Of a stretch of 64,000 nucleotides of DNA, positions 18,459 through 26,134 are shown in pieces. A program made the translations under genes and the position numbers. Position 1 is the first letter of the stretch. Each line of letters starts with the position of its first letter. This DNA is from Cryomorphaceae bacterium (GTDB taxonomy: Bacteria; Bacteroidota; Bacteroidia; Flavobacteriales_D; Sanyastnellaceae). The DNA is taken from NCBI GenBank assembly GCA_016124575.1, contig WGNM01000003.1:38755-102754 (forward strand), given 5' to 3'. The notes below the pieces were generated by a model that did no database searches, was not told the origin of the DNA, and saw nothing but the letters and a program-made list of their open reading frames with translations.

Positions 18459-19307
18459 ATGAAACTACTATCCACCTTTGTCCTTCTCGTTTTGACTCTT
18501 GCGTCTAACGCTCAAATTACCATCCCAACTTTGTCTTTAACAGTCGAAGAAGTCATAATTCCTGACGGAGTCTTCGAGCCAACTTTGTCTCCTTTTCGGA
18601 CATTTAGGGTGTACGCAGAAATCGACCCCAACTGGGAGTTGTTGAGCATTTTTGGATTAATGGGTGAGCCGATGAGTGTGAGCTCAAACGGATTATTCTA
18701 TCAAGACCCAATGGGTGGACCAACTTCGTTGGATATCAATGAGGCGCTATTCCCCGCAAACCCTGCGTTGAATTATGACTCATGGCTAACAATAGGTGCA
18801 GAATCAGCTGCAAACAACCTTATGTTCGTAGCGCCAATCGATGGTTCTGTTTTCAATGCCTGGGAAGCAGGTGATGATTTGCTCATCGATGATATTTTCG
18901 GTGGCTCGGTATCCATTCCTTCCCCGGGTTTCCTAAGCCAAAATGTAGCTGATGAAAATGGTAGGATCCTCATCGGACAATTTACAGCTTCAAGCAATAT
19001 TTCGGGTTGCTTAAACCTGCAATTCCGCCAACTGAATGAAGATGGAAGCATCTATATCTCCCCGGAAGGTGGCACTATCACCGAAATCTTTTCCGATGTA
19101 TGCTTCTCTATACCGTTCCTAACCTTCTGTCAGTCTGATTTTAATTCCTCAGGAACCGTCAATGTATCTGATCTCCTCATCCTTGTATCTGATTATGGCT
19201 GCTCTTCAGGTTGTGCAACTGATCTTACAGGTGACGACGCTACCAGTAGCCAAGATCTGCTGTACTTCCTTTCTGAGTTAGGTCAGGTTTGCAATGCTGA
19301 ATATTGA
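18459..19307 (+). CDS. Secreted protein with C-terminal dockerin-like calcium repeats
   Basis: A 282-residue secreted protein of unknown function. Residues 1-19 form a signal peptide (FVLLVLTLASNAQ). The middle, to about residue 215, is a beta-rich domain in which I recognise no family. The C-terminus has two dockerin/EF-hand-like loops, DFNSSGTVNVSDLLILVSDY and DLTGDDATSSQDLLYFLSEL, each with the D-x-N/T-x-D/S-G pattern that binds calcium. There is no canonical T9SS C-terminal sorting domain after the repeats, so the repeats end the protein. It stands alone between the nrdA terminator and hemA. Similar repeats end many Bacteroidota and Planctomycetes secreted proteins outside true cellulosomes. 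Confidence 0.75.
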   Translation: MKLLSTFVLLVLTLASNAQITIPTLSLTVEEVIIPDGVFEPTLSPFRTFRVYAEIDPNWELLSIFGLMGEPMSVSSNGLFYQDPMGGPTSLDINEALFPANPALNYDSWLTIGAESAANNLMFVAPIDGSVFNAWEAGDDLLIDDIFGGSVSIPSPGFLSQNVADENGRILIGQFTASSNISGCLNLQFRQLNEDGSIYISPEGGTITEIFSDVCFSIPFLTFCQSDFNSSGTVNVSDLLILVSDYGCSSGCATDLTGDDATSSQDLLYFLSELGQVCNAEY

Positions 19308-19385
19308 CATTGCTCAGTTTGTGACAATTCGATGACATTACATAAATCGTTCATCACGATCTTTGCGGTCTAATAATGAGCCGCG

Positions 19386-20600
19386 TTGGAAAATCTGCAA
19401 GTCATCACCATTACGCATAAACATGTGCCTCTTGCCCTAATCGGGAAGCTGCACGTTGATGATGAGAAACGTAATTCGGTGTTAAGTACAATCAAGAATG
19501 CGCTCGAAATTAGCGAGTTAGCCTACTTGAGCACGTGCAACCGTGTGGAGTTTATTATTTCTACACCAACGTATTTCTGTAAAGGTCGCCAAAATCAATT
19601 GCTCGACGCTTTCAAAATCTCCGGCCCCGATAAGGCAACGATGTTGGAAGGAATTGTAAGCTATCGCGGACAAGCGGCGTTTAAGCATTTGCTTGAAGTG
19701 GGAGCATCGCTCGATTCAATGGTTATTGGTGAGCGTGAAATAATTACGCAAGTACGAAAAGCATTTGATGAAGCACGTGAAGGAGGTCTTTCAGGTGATT
19801 TTCTGCGCATGGTGGCCAGAAAGGTTATTGAAACATCGAAAAAGGTATACCACGAAACAGCAATCGCCACAAAACCTGTTTCTGTTGTCTCCCTCGCTTG
19901 GCATGAGTTTAAGGCTTGGGGACTGAAAAAGGATGCTCCTGTTTTGTTAATTGGGAGCGGACAAACGAACAGTAATGTCGCGCGATTTTTGAAAAAGGCT
20001 GGTTATGTAAATGTGGTTGTGGCGAATAGAACGTTCTCCAATGCAGTTGAATTAGCGACATTCGGAAATTGGGATGCCTGCGATCTAAACACCATTCCTA
20101 ATCGCGAATACCAAGCAATTATTACCTGCACAGCGTCCCAAACTCCGATCCTGACCAACGAAATGGTCGAAACGTTGGGTGCAAAGCACATCTCTGTTAT
20201 CGATCTCGCCTTACCGGCGGATGCAGAAGCAGCGGTAATCGAAAATCCAATTGTCCGCTACGTGGGCATGGATGTCTTGCAACAACGCGCCAACAAAAAC
20301 CTTGAAATCCGCGCAGCTGAACTGCATAATTGTCATGTCATCGTTGAAGAGGCCATTGCTGATTTTGAACAGCTGGTGCGTGAAAGAGACATCGAAATTG
20401 CCATGCGTGATATTCCGAGCATGATCAAAACCATCCGCGAAACAGCGATGGGAGAGGTGTTCGCAAAAGAACTTGACCAACTTGATGACGCGTCGAAAGA
20501 CGTACTTCATAAAATCATAGGCTACATGGAGAAGAAGTATATCTCTGTCCCTATGAAATTGGCAAAACAAGTTATCTTAGAAAAAAAGTCCAAAAATTAA
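19386..20600 (+). CDS. hemA: Glutamyl-tRNA reductase (TTG start)
   Basis: A 404-residue enzyme that reduces glutamyl-tRNA to glutamate-1-semialdehyde, the first committed step of C5 tetrapyrrole synthesis; HemL, at the left edge, acts next. The catalytic Cys51 is in YLSTCNRVEF. Other landmarks are VGASLDSMVIGEREI, the NADPH-binding LLIGSGQTNSNVARFL and VVANRTFSNA. The start is TTG at 19386: an in-frame TGA lies three codons upstream, and MENLQVITITHKHVPL from this TTG matches the family N-terminus, leaving no room for a later ATG. hemCD starts inside the stop codon (TAATG), so the two are translationally coupled. Confidence 0.95.
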   Translation: MENLQVITITHKHVPLALIGKLHVDDEKRNSVLSTIKNALEISELAYLSTCNRVEFIISTPTYFCKGRQNQLLDAFKISGPDKATMLEGIVSYRGQAAFKHLLEVGASLDSMVIGEREIITQVRKAFDEAREGGLSGDFLRMVARKVIETSKKVYHETAIATKPVSVVSLAWHEFKAWGLKKDAPVLLIGSGQTNSNVARFLKKAGYVNVVVANRTFSNAVELATFGNWDACDLNTIPNREYQAIITCTASQTPILTNEMVETLGAKHISVIDLALPADAEAAVIENPIVRYVGMDVLQQRANKNLEIRAAELHNCHVIVEEAIADFEQLVRERDIEIAMRDIPSMIKTIRETAMGEVFAKELDQLDDASKDVLHKIIGYMEKKYISVPMKLAKQVILEKKSKN

Positions 20601-22138
20601 TGCATTCTCTCCGAATAGGCACACGAGGCAGTGATCTGGCCTTGTGGCAAGCGCGTTATATTCAATCCCGATTGAATGAGTTAGAGGTTGAATCTGAAAT
20701 TGTCATCATCAAGACAAAGGGCGATCAAATCCAACATTTGAGCTTCGATAAAATGGAGGGCAAGGGCTTTTTCACCAAAGAGATTGAAGAGGCTTTGTTG
20801 AATGATGAGGTCGACTTAGCCATCCATTCACACAAAGATCTAGAAACTACCGATCCTGAAGGCCTGACCATTGTCGCCATGCCGCAACGCAGTTTCCCCA
20901 ACGATATACTCCTTATTCGCAATGAGTCGGTTGACGTCTCTGCTCCCTTGAAACTCAAGCCAAATGCCATCGTCGGCTCTTCTTCTGCCCGACGAAAAAC
21001 ACAAATTTTGGCTGCCCTTCCTGACTGTAATGTGATCGACCTACGAGGCAATGTGCCAACGCGCATCGAAAAACTGCGCTCAGGGCTGTACGATGGTATC
21101 TTGCTTGCAAAAGCAGGGGTTGCACGTCTGAACCTCGACCTGAGCGATCTCACAGTGGTCGACCTCGATCCGCTGTCGTTTATACCCGCTCCCGCTCAAG
21201 GTGCACTGGCGGTGCAAATGAAATCCAACCACCCTATGCGCGCTGTGGTGGCTCAATTGCACAACCACAAAGAAGCAGAATGTGTAGAAATTGAACGCGC
21301 GCTGATGCGCGGAATGAACGGAGGGTGCCAAATGCCTTTCGGAGCATTTTGTACCAAGAATGAAGCTGGCTATGAGGTTTCTGCGATGTATGCCAGATCT
21401 GCATCAACGCTTCCTGTTGTCGTTCATAAAAAAGGAGATGAACCCCAAGCTCTTATCGATGCGATACTCAGTGGGTTTCAGGATGATAGAAAAGGTAAAC
21501 GCGTTTTCATCAGTCGCCCGCTTGCAGATGATCATACGCTGCGGTTAACAGGCAATGCAAACGGTGTTGAATGGGTAGACTTGCCGCTAATTGGATTCAA
21601 TGAGTTGATTTTTCTAGGTCGGGTATATCAAAATGAGGTGCTGTTTCTTTCCTCTCCGCAAGCTGCACGCATGTTCCGATCTCTCGACTTGTCGATGAAT
21701 TGCAGCATCGCTGTTATGGGCCCTGGAACTGCTGATGCGCTGCCAGACAATGTATTGCCCGATTTCGTGGGTCGAGGAAGTGTAGAAGATGTAAAAGCTG
21801 CGTTTAAAACATTCCTGGGCGATCGTAAAGCGGTTTTCTTTGTTGGCGAGGGGAGTCGCCGCTCGGTGCAAAAAGCTTTGCCAGAAGGCCAATACCGTGA
21901 AATCATAGGGTATTCAACGCACCCGAAAGACATGGTGCTCCCAAAATGCGACGTCTATGTCATTACCAGTCCGTCGAATACCGTTTCTTTCTCGCCACAC
22001 GGGCAGGATGTGAAAGTAGTCGCCGTCGGAAAAGCAACCCATGAAGCACTGCTCGAAAAGGGCATTCAATCAACGATTTCAAAAGATTATACTCATTTTG
22101 GTATCTGGAATGCAATTTTTTCGGCACTTCGCAGTTAG
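20600..22138 (+). CDS. hemCD: Fused porphobilinogen deaminase / uroporphyrinogen-III synthase
   Basis: A 512-residue fusion. Residues 1 to about 295 are HemC, starting RIGTRGSDLALWQARYIQ, with SSSARRKTQIL, DLRGNVPTRIEKL, and the dipyrromethane cofactor cysteine at about residue 243 in NGGCQMPFGAF. Residues about 300-512 are HemD-like: RVFISRPL, then VLFLSSPQAARMF, AVMGPGTADAL, FVGEGSRRSVQKALP and YVITSPSNTVSF. Together they turn porphobilinogen into uroporphyrinogen III without releasing hydroxymethylbilane to a separate protein. The start overlaps the hemA stop by one base. HemD diverges fast, so its half rests on position and fold-like motifs more than on identity. Confidence 0.93.
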   Translation: MHSLRIGTRGSDLALWQARYIQSRLNELEVESEIVIIKTKGDQIQHLSFDKMEGKGFFTKEIEEALLNDEVDLAIHSHKDLETTDPEGLTIVAMPQRSFPNDILLIRNESVDVSAPLKLKPNAIVGSSSARRKTQILAALPDCNVIDLRGNVPTRIEKLRSGLYDGILLAKAGVARLNLDLSDLTVVDLDPLSFIPAPAQGALAVQMKSNHPMRAVVAQLHNHKEAECVEIERALMRGMNGGCQMPFGAFCTKNEAGYEVSAMYARSASTLPVVVHKKGDEPQALIDAILSGFQDDRKGKRVFISRPLADDHTLRLTGNANGVEWVDLPLIGFNELIFLGRVYQNEVLFLSSPQAARMFRSLDLSMNCSIAVMGPGTADALPDNVLPDFVGRGSVEDVKAAFKTFLGDRKAVFFVGEGSRRSVQKALPEGQYREIIGYSTHPKDMVLPKCDVYVITSPSNTVSFSPHGQDVKVVAVGKATHEALLEKGIQSTISKDYTHFGIWNAIFSALRS

Positions 22139-22205
22139 AAAATCTGGCCATGACACGTTGTAATTTGCGATCTTGCAACGATCTTCGCTTCGAACCAATT
22201 CAACA

Positions 22206-23288
22206 ATGAAGAAAACTCTCGGATTTATACTCTTGTGCGTGCTTTGCGGAAACGTGGCGATTTCGCAAACTACAGCCCCCAAGTACAGTAACGATTTCTT
22301 GGCAATTGGTGTGGGTGCCAGAGCATTGGGAATGTCGAATGCGCAAGTAGCAATTGCCAATGATGTTACCGCGGGCTATTGGAATCCCGCAGGTTTGTTG
22401 GGCATCAACAGTGATCTGCAGATTTCTGCCATGCACGCCAATTATTTCGCGAACATAGCCCAATACGACTATGCTGCGATTGGAAAAAAAATAGATTCTG
22501 TATCTGCCGTTAGCGTCTCAATGGTGCGATTTGGTGTAGATAACATCCCAAACACTACTGATCTTATTGATGCCGATGGAAACATCGATTACAGCCGAAT
22601 CACTGCCTTTTCTTCTGCCGATTATGCCTTTATTGTTAGCTATGCACGGCAGCTAAAAGTGCCGGGATTGGCCATTGGGGGGTCGGCGAAAATTGTGTAC
22701 CGCCAAATAGGTGATTTCGCAAAGGCTTGGGGTTTTGGATTGGATGCTGGTGTAACTTATAAAAAGGGAAATTGGCAGTTTGGAGCCATGGCCAAAGATG
22801 TTACCAGCACATTCAATAGCTGGAATATCACCCTTGATGAAAAAACGCAAGAGACCTTCTTACTCACCGGCAATGAGCTACCTTCACAATCCATTGAAGT
22901 TACCCTGCCACGTCTGATTTTAGGTGCTGCACGCGGATTTCGATTCAATGAAAAATTCAATCTGCAAGCAGCCCTCGATTTGGTTGTTACCACTGATGGA
23001 AAACGAAACACACTCATCAGCGGCGATCCGTTTAGTGTGGATCCGCAAATGGGACTTGAGTTTGGATACGACAATACAATCTTTTTGCGCGGAGGCATTG
23101 GAAACGTGCAATACATTACCGAAATCGATGGCGCGCGTTCTGCCACCTTTCAACCGAATTTTGGTATCGGACTGCGTATACGCAGCATTTACCTCGACTA
23201 TGCTTTAACCGACATCGGCGATGTCTCAGCAGCGTTGTATTCAAACATCTTCTCGCTCAAACTCAACATCTTTAAGCAGGCGCGTTAG
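22206..23288 (+). CDS. PorV/PorQ-family outer-membrane beta-barrel protein
   Basis: A 360-residue outer-membrane protein. It has a signal peptide (residues 1-20, CGNVAISQ), followed by FLAIGVGARALGMSNAQVA and DVTAGYWNPAGL, the signature of the PorV/PorQ (FadL-like) family, then amphipathic strands to a barrel-type C-terminus. PorV carries T9SS cargo from the translocon to the PorU sortase; PorQ holds PorZ. The motif pattern here fits the broader PorV2-like group better than classical PorV or PorQ, so no symbol is given. The ATG at 22206 starts the signal peptide; the frame is open 11 codons earlier. The last 17 bp overlap the convergent ctaA. Confidence 0.82.
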   Translation: MKKTLGFILLCVLCGNVAISQTTAPKYSNDFLAIGVGARALGMSNAQVAIANDVTAGYWNPAGLLGINSDLQISAMHANYFANIAQYDYAAIGKKIDSVSAVSVSMVRFGVDNIPNTTDLIDADGNIDYSRITAFSSADYAFIVSYARQLKVPGLAIGGSAKIVYRQIGDFAKAWGFGLDAGVTYKKGNWQFGAMAKDVTSTFNSWNITLDEKTQETFLLTGNELPSQSIEVTLPRLILGAARGFRFNEKFNLQAALDLVVTTDGKRNTLISGDPFSVDPQMGLEFGYDNTIFLRGGIGNVQYITEIDGARSATFQPNFGIGLRIRSIYLDYALTDIGDVSAALYSNIFSLKLNIFKQAR

Positions 23289-24294
23289 TCCGCGTGCGCA
23301 CCCAAGCCGACCAATACGCCCCCAACATGATCAGGGCGCTCAACAAATGCACGGGCTGCATAGCCTGCGGCATCCCACCGTAGGTGAGTGTAATGCCCGC
23401 CAGAAGCTGCAGAAACAACATCGCCCCTACCACATGTACTTCTTTCATAGCGGTGGTTTGTTTCTTCATCGAGCGAAACCAAAACAAGAAGATTAGCACG
23501 TTTAACCACGAAAAACTGCGGTGAAATGTGAATATCGACGGCAAAGCACCTACCAAAGCATCGCCTCGTTCAACGCCGCTATGCAGCAAATCGTCAACCA
23601 ACTCGCGCACTTGGGTGCCCAATATTATTTGCGACACCAACAAGAATAGTCCGCCAAACATCAACAGACGTTGGGTTTTGAGGACGTTTATATTGACTTC
23701 GGATTGTCGAATTATGGCAAGCAGAAGAAATATCAACACCGCAGATCCGAGCATGTGAATGGTGATGCTACCCGGTATCAAGTTTCCGTCTACAACCAAT
23801 TTTCCGAGCCAAGCCTCGAAGCCTAACATAAACAAGGTGGCATTGCTCGATATCCAGTAAAACCACTTTTTATGGCGTACCGCAAACAAGAAAGAAAGGA
23901 TGAATAGCATCAATACTGGAATTCCGGTAAGGGCGCCAATCAGGCGATTGATGAATTCTACCCAGGTGTGCATGGGGTTGAATATCGCGTAGTCGTGCTT
24001 GTCGTATGGCTTCCAATTGCTTTGCTCGAACGATGGTCCCGAAACGAAAGTTGACTGAGCCACCCACAAGGTATCGTTGCGGACAATCATGCGGCCCGCG
24101 TTGTAGGGTTCTGCTGCGTGCCACGACACTTCATCGATGTTGGTTGGTGGTATGGTAAATCCGAAGCATTTTGGCCAGTCCGGACATCCCATGCCTGACC
24201 CTGTCATTCGCACCACCGAGCCCGCGATAATGACCAAATAAACCATAACGAGCGACACCCATGCAGTGCGCTTGATCCACCTTTCTAAATTCAT
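23272..24294 (-). CDS. ctaA: Heme A synthase (CtaA/COX15 family)
   Basis: A 340-residue polytopic membrane enzyme that oxidises the C8 methyl of heme O to give heme A for cytochrome oxidases. It starts RTAWVSLVMVYLVIIAGSVVRMTGSGMGCPDWPKCFG, the COX15 type 2 opening with the conserved Gly/Cys/Asp-Trp-Pro segment. EFINRLIGALTG and IHMLGSAV then contribute candidate heme-ligand histidine regions, and TFHRSFSW and QPVHLLSA give the second half. About eight transmembrane helices are visible. The frame extends 76 codons upstream, but that stretch lacks coding character and holds hairpins, so the ATG at 24294, just after a TACCTTCG element, is chosen. The C-terminus overlaps the convergent PorV-like gene by 17 bp. 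Confidence 0.93.
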   Translation of the reverse strand: MNLERWIKRTAWVSLVMVYLVIIAGSVVRMTGSGMGCPDWPKCFGFTIPPTNIDEVSWHAAEPYNAGRMIVRNDTLWVAQSTFVSGPSFEQSNWKPYDKHDYAIFNPMHTWVEFINRLIGALTGIPVLMLFILSFLFAVRHKKWFYWISSNATLFMLGFEAWLGKLVVDGNLIPGSITIHMLGSAVLIFLLLAIIRQSEVNINVLKTQRLLMFGGLFLLVSQIILGTQVRELVDDLLHSGVERGDALVGALPSIFTFHRSFSWLNVLIFLFWFRSMKKQTTAMKEVHVVGAMLFLQLLAGITLTYGGMPQAMQPVHLLSALIMLGAYWSAWVRTRTNAPA

Positions 24295-24298
24295 GTTG

Positions 24299-24306
24299 CG
24301 AAGGTA
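24299..24306 (-). promoter_or_regulatory. Probable -7 element (TACCTTCG) of ctaA
   Basis: On the minus strand TACCTTCG, seven of eight to TAnnTTTG, ends four bases before the ctaA ATG, the same geometry as ktrA and pccB. Transcription would start at or beside the start codon. Confidence 0.4.
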
Positions 24307-24361
24307 CAACAGCCGGGCTTTTGAATCAATGAATTGACAACAGTCAATGTTAAAGAGCGAC

Positions 24362-24393
24362 AAAAAAAAGGGACCATCAAAAATGACAGTCCC
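24362..24393 (-). terminator. Intrinsic terminator-like hairpin 68 bases upstream of ctaA
   Basis: On the minus strand GGGAC (24389-24393) pairs with GTCCC (24370-24374), with an inner CAT/ATG pairing, and is followed by eight T residues (A run 24362-24369). No annotated gene ends just before it on this strand, so it terminates either a small transcript or a ctaA leader. Confidence 0.65.
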
Positions 24394-24496
24394 CACAGGA
24401 TGGTTGTAATTTAACAATGCCCTATTAACCACAAAGAAGCAAACGCTTTTGCCCCAATCACCATCCGTAACAATGTATTGTTTCAGACGAGATGAT

Positions 24497-24528
24497 TGCC
24501 GTATGGTCACATGTTCGACCATACAATC
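24497..24528 (-). repeat. Long hairpin in the ctaA upstream region
   Basis: GTATGGTC (24501-24508) and GACCATAC (24517-24524) form a perfect 8-bp stem around an 8-base loop. Flanking GATT and AATC can extend it after a short bulge. It may be RNA structure in a minus-strand transcript or a dyad binding site for a regulator. Confidence 0.5.
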
Positions 24529-24549
24529 GGAGAGACGTTGTGCGAAAAC

Positions 24550-24571
24550 AAAAAAAGGGACAATTTGTCCC
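24550..24571 (-). terminator. Intrinsic terminator of the HMA lipoprotein gene
   Basis: GGGACAATTTGTCCC (24557-24571) forms a tight 6-7 bp stem. On the minus strand it is followed by seven T residues (A run 24550-24556). It lies 27 bases after the stop of the gene at 24598-25077. Confidence 0.85.
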
Positions 24572-24597
24572 TCACTTTGAATTTTCTTTCAAGTTGC

Positions 24598-25077
24598 TTA
24601 TCGCAAGAAATGAGCGAGACCTTGAATCAGATCGGTGATTCCCGGTAAACGAATGCCGTCAATGGTCATGTTTACCTCAGAGGTTTCTTCTTCACTCGTG
24701 CCTGATGCATTGGTGGTTGGCAAGTAGTGCGTTACCTCAACTTCTTTGACTTGGTATAGTCCATCAGCAATTCCGTTTACACACTGTACCATTTCAACTT
24801 CTGAAATTAAGTTTGGATTGTATTCCACAACAGCATAATTGGTTGGCTGTCCGTCAACAAACTCAACATCGGCGCTAGCCACACCCTTCAACTCACTCAG
24901 TTCTTTGCGGATTTTACCTCCACACGCAATTTCGCACATCATGCCTTCAACACCTATGCGCGCTACCGTTTTGTCAACAGAGGCTGTTGCTTCTTTGTAC
25001 ACAACATTCACATCCCCTTCAGGGGTGCAAGTGAATAAAAAAACGCCCAAAAAAGCGAAAATCAGAGTCTTTGCCAT
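24598..25077 (-). CDS. Lipoprotein with heavy-metal-associated (HMA) domain
   Basis: A 159-residue envelope lipoprotein. The signal peptide ends at a lipobox (LFTC, Cys17). Residues about 38-115 form a ferredoxin-like HMA fold whose metal loop reads GMMCEIACGGKI. Here the cysteines are Cys48 and Cys52, a CxxxC arrangement instead of the usual CxxC. The tail from about 120 is acidic (GTSEEETSEVN). Such domains bind copper or other soft metals. The neighbouring heme A synthase gene makes copper delivery to an oxidase conceivable, but that is only inference. On the minus strand a TAACTTTG -7 element (plus-strand 25118-25125) precedes it and a strong terminator follows. Confidence 0.75.
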   Translation of the reverse strand: MAKTLIFAFLGVFLFTCTPEGDVNVVYKEATASVDKTVARIGVEGMMCEIACGGKIRKELSELKGVASADVEFVDGQPTNYAVVEYNPNLISEVEMVQCVNGIADGLYQVKEVEVTHYLPTTNASGTSEEETSEVNMTIDGIRLPGITDLIQGLAHFLR

Positions 25078-25117
25078 GGTTGTGAATTGTTTTACACCTT
25101 ACTGCAGATGCAGACAT

Positions 25118-25125
25118 CAAAGTTA
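25118..25125 (-). promoter_or_regulatory. -7 element (TAACTTTG) of the HMA lipoprotein gene
   Basis: Read on the minus strand this is TAACTTTG, a complete TAnnTTTG match 40 bases upstream of the start codon. No good -33 box was found 19 bp upstream. Confidence 0.4.
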
Positions 25126-25159
25126 CGAATCAAATTGTTGACAGATGCTTAAGTAATGT

Positions 25160-25167
25160 TAATTTCG
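25160..25167 (+). promoter_or_regulatory. Probable -7 element (TAATTTCG) of the EamA gene
   Basis: TAATTTCG, seven of eight to the consensus, ends six bases before the ATG at 25174. It argues against the earlier in-frame ATG at 25156, which would lie upstream of it. Confidence 0.35.
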
Positions 25168-25173
25168 CGGCAT

Positions 25174-26079
25174 ATGAATCGTGAATGGTTGCCTTACCTG
25201 TTGTTGGTGCTGCTGGCTTTTGTCTGGGGTAGCTCGTTTATTTTAATGCAAACGGCGTTGTTCGACGACAACAAGGAACCCGTGTTATCGGCATACCAGG
25301 TCGGGAGTTTGCGCATCTTGGTTTCTGGAATCGTGCTATTCCCATTTGCTTTGAGGAGTTATAAGAAGGTGCCAGCTTCTGCGTGGAAGTGGTTGTTTTT
25401 GGTGGGATTTCTCGGTAGTACAATCCCGGCATTCTTATTCCCCACGGCACAGTTAAAACTACCGAGCAACATTGCCGGCATGTTGAATTCACTCACCCCT
25501 GTTTTCACCATGATCGTGGGGTTTTTGGTTTTTCGTGTTACTGTGCGCCGAAATCAAGTCGTTGGTATACTCGTCGGATTACTCGGTGCCATCGTCGTCA
25601 TCGCCTTTTCGAAGCAAGGCGGAGCATTTACCTTGGCATCTGTTGGGCCAGCATTATTGATTGTTTTAGCTACCATTTTCTACGCCTTTAGTGTCAACAT
25701 CATGCGCCACCGTTTGGTTGGGATTCCGTCGGTAGCGGTTGCGTCGCTCGCCCTCACCATGGTTGCAATACCATGCGGCGTATTGTTTTTCATGACCGAC
25801 CCATTGACGGTGCTTGAAACCAATCCCGCTGCATCAAAATCGTTTCTGGCAGTGGTTGTCCTTTCGGTTTTTTCAACCGCCATCGCTACCATTCTTTTCA
25901 ACCGCTTGATACAACTGACCAATGCGATGTTTGCGAGCAGTGTTACGTATATTATGCCCGTTTTTGCTGCCATGTGGGGCTTTTTCTTCCATGAAACCTT
26001 CTCACAAGCCGTAATTTTTGGTGCTGCGATTATTCTGGTGGGCGTGTATTTAATTAATAGAAAGCCAATTTCTGTTTGA
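25174..26079 (+). CDS. EamA/DMT-superfamily transporter
   Basis: A 301-residue inner-membrane permease with about ten transmembrane helices in two EamA repeats. The first begins LLLVLLAFVWGSSFILMQTAL and the second about residue 155 (LIVLATIFYAFSVNIMRHRL). PVFTMIVGFLVFRVTVRRNQVVGILVGLLGAIVV and IMPVFAAMWGFFF.E are family hallmarks at the ends of each repeat. The drug/metabolite transporter superfamily exports amino acids, nucleotides or other metabolites, and the substrate cannot be read from sequence. The ATG at 25174 is preferred to 25156 because a -7 element lies between them. The -33 box of the rplU promoter overlaps its last codons. Confidence 0.85.
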   Translation: MNREWLPYLLLVLLAFVWGSSFILMQTALFDDNKEPVLSAYQVGSLRILVSGIVLFPFALRSYKKVPASAWKWLFLVGFLGSTIPAFLFPTAQLKLPSNIAGMLNSLTPVFTMIVGFLVFRVTVRRNQVVGILVGLLGAIVVIAFSKQGGAFTLASVGPALLIVLATIFYAFSVNIMRHRLVGIPSVAVASLALTMVAIPCGVLFFMTDPLTVLETNPAASKSFLAVVVLSVFSTAIATILFNRLIQLTNAMFASSVTYIMPVFAAMWGFFFHETFSQAVIFGAAIILVGVYLINRKPISV

Positions 26080-26105
26080 GATTGTGGAAAACTTTCATAT
26101 CTTTG
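26075..26105 (+). promoter_or_regulatory. Consensus promoter of rplU-rpmA
   Basis: TTTG at 26075-26078 is followed after exactly 19 bases by TATCTTTG at 26098-26105. This is the complete -33/-7 consensus (TTTG-N19-TAnnTTTG) of the Bacteroidota housekeeping sigma factor and the best promoter match in the window. It drives the ribosomal protein operon with a leader of about 22-27 bases. Confidence 0.8.
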
Positions 26106-26134
26106 CCGCCCTTAAATTTTTTAAATAAACCGCT

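Larger units (their letters stand above)
24295..24597. other. Structured intergenic region upstream of ctaA
   Basis: No gene is called in these 303 bases. Read on the minus strand they hold, in order, the terminator of the HMA lipoprotein gene (24550-24571), a long hairpin (24497-24528), a second intrinsic terminator (24362-24393), a small TTGAC-aaca-GTCAA hairpin (24334-24347) and the ctaA -7 element (24299-24306). The presence of a second terminator after the first implies an extra transcript start between them, so either a small RNA or a ctaA leader is possible. Confidence 0.5.

Noticed and set aside
24295..24522. 76-residue N-terminal extension of heme A synthase
   Set aside because: It lacks similarity to the family, contains hairpins and a terminator, and a normal start follows a -7 element at 24294.
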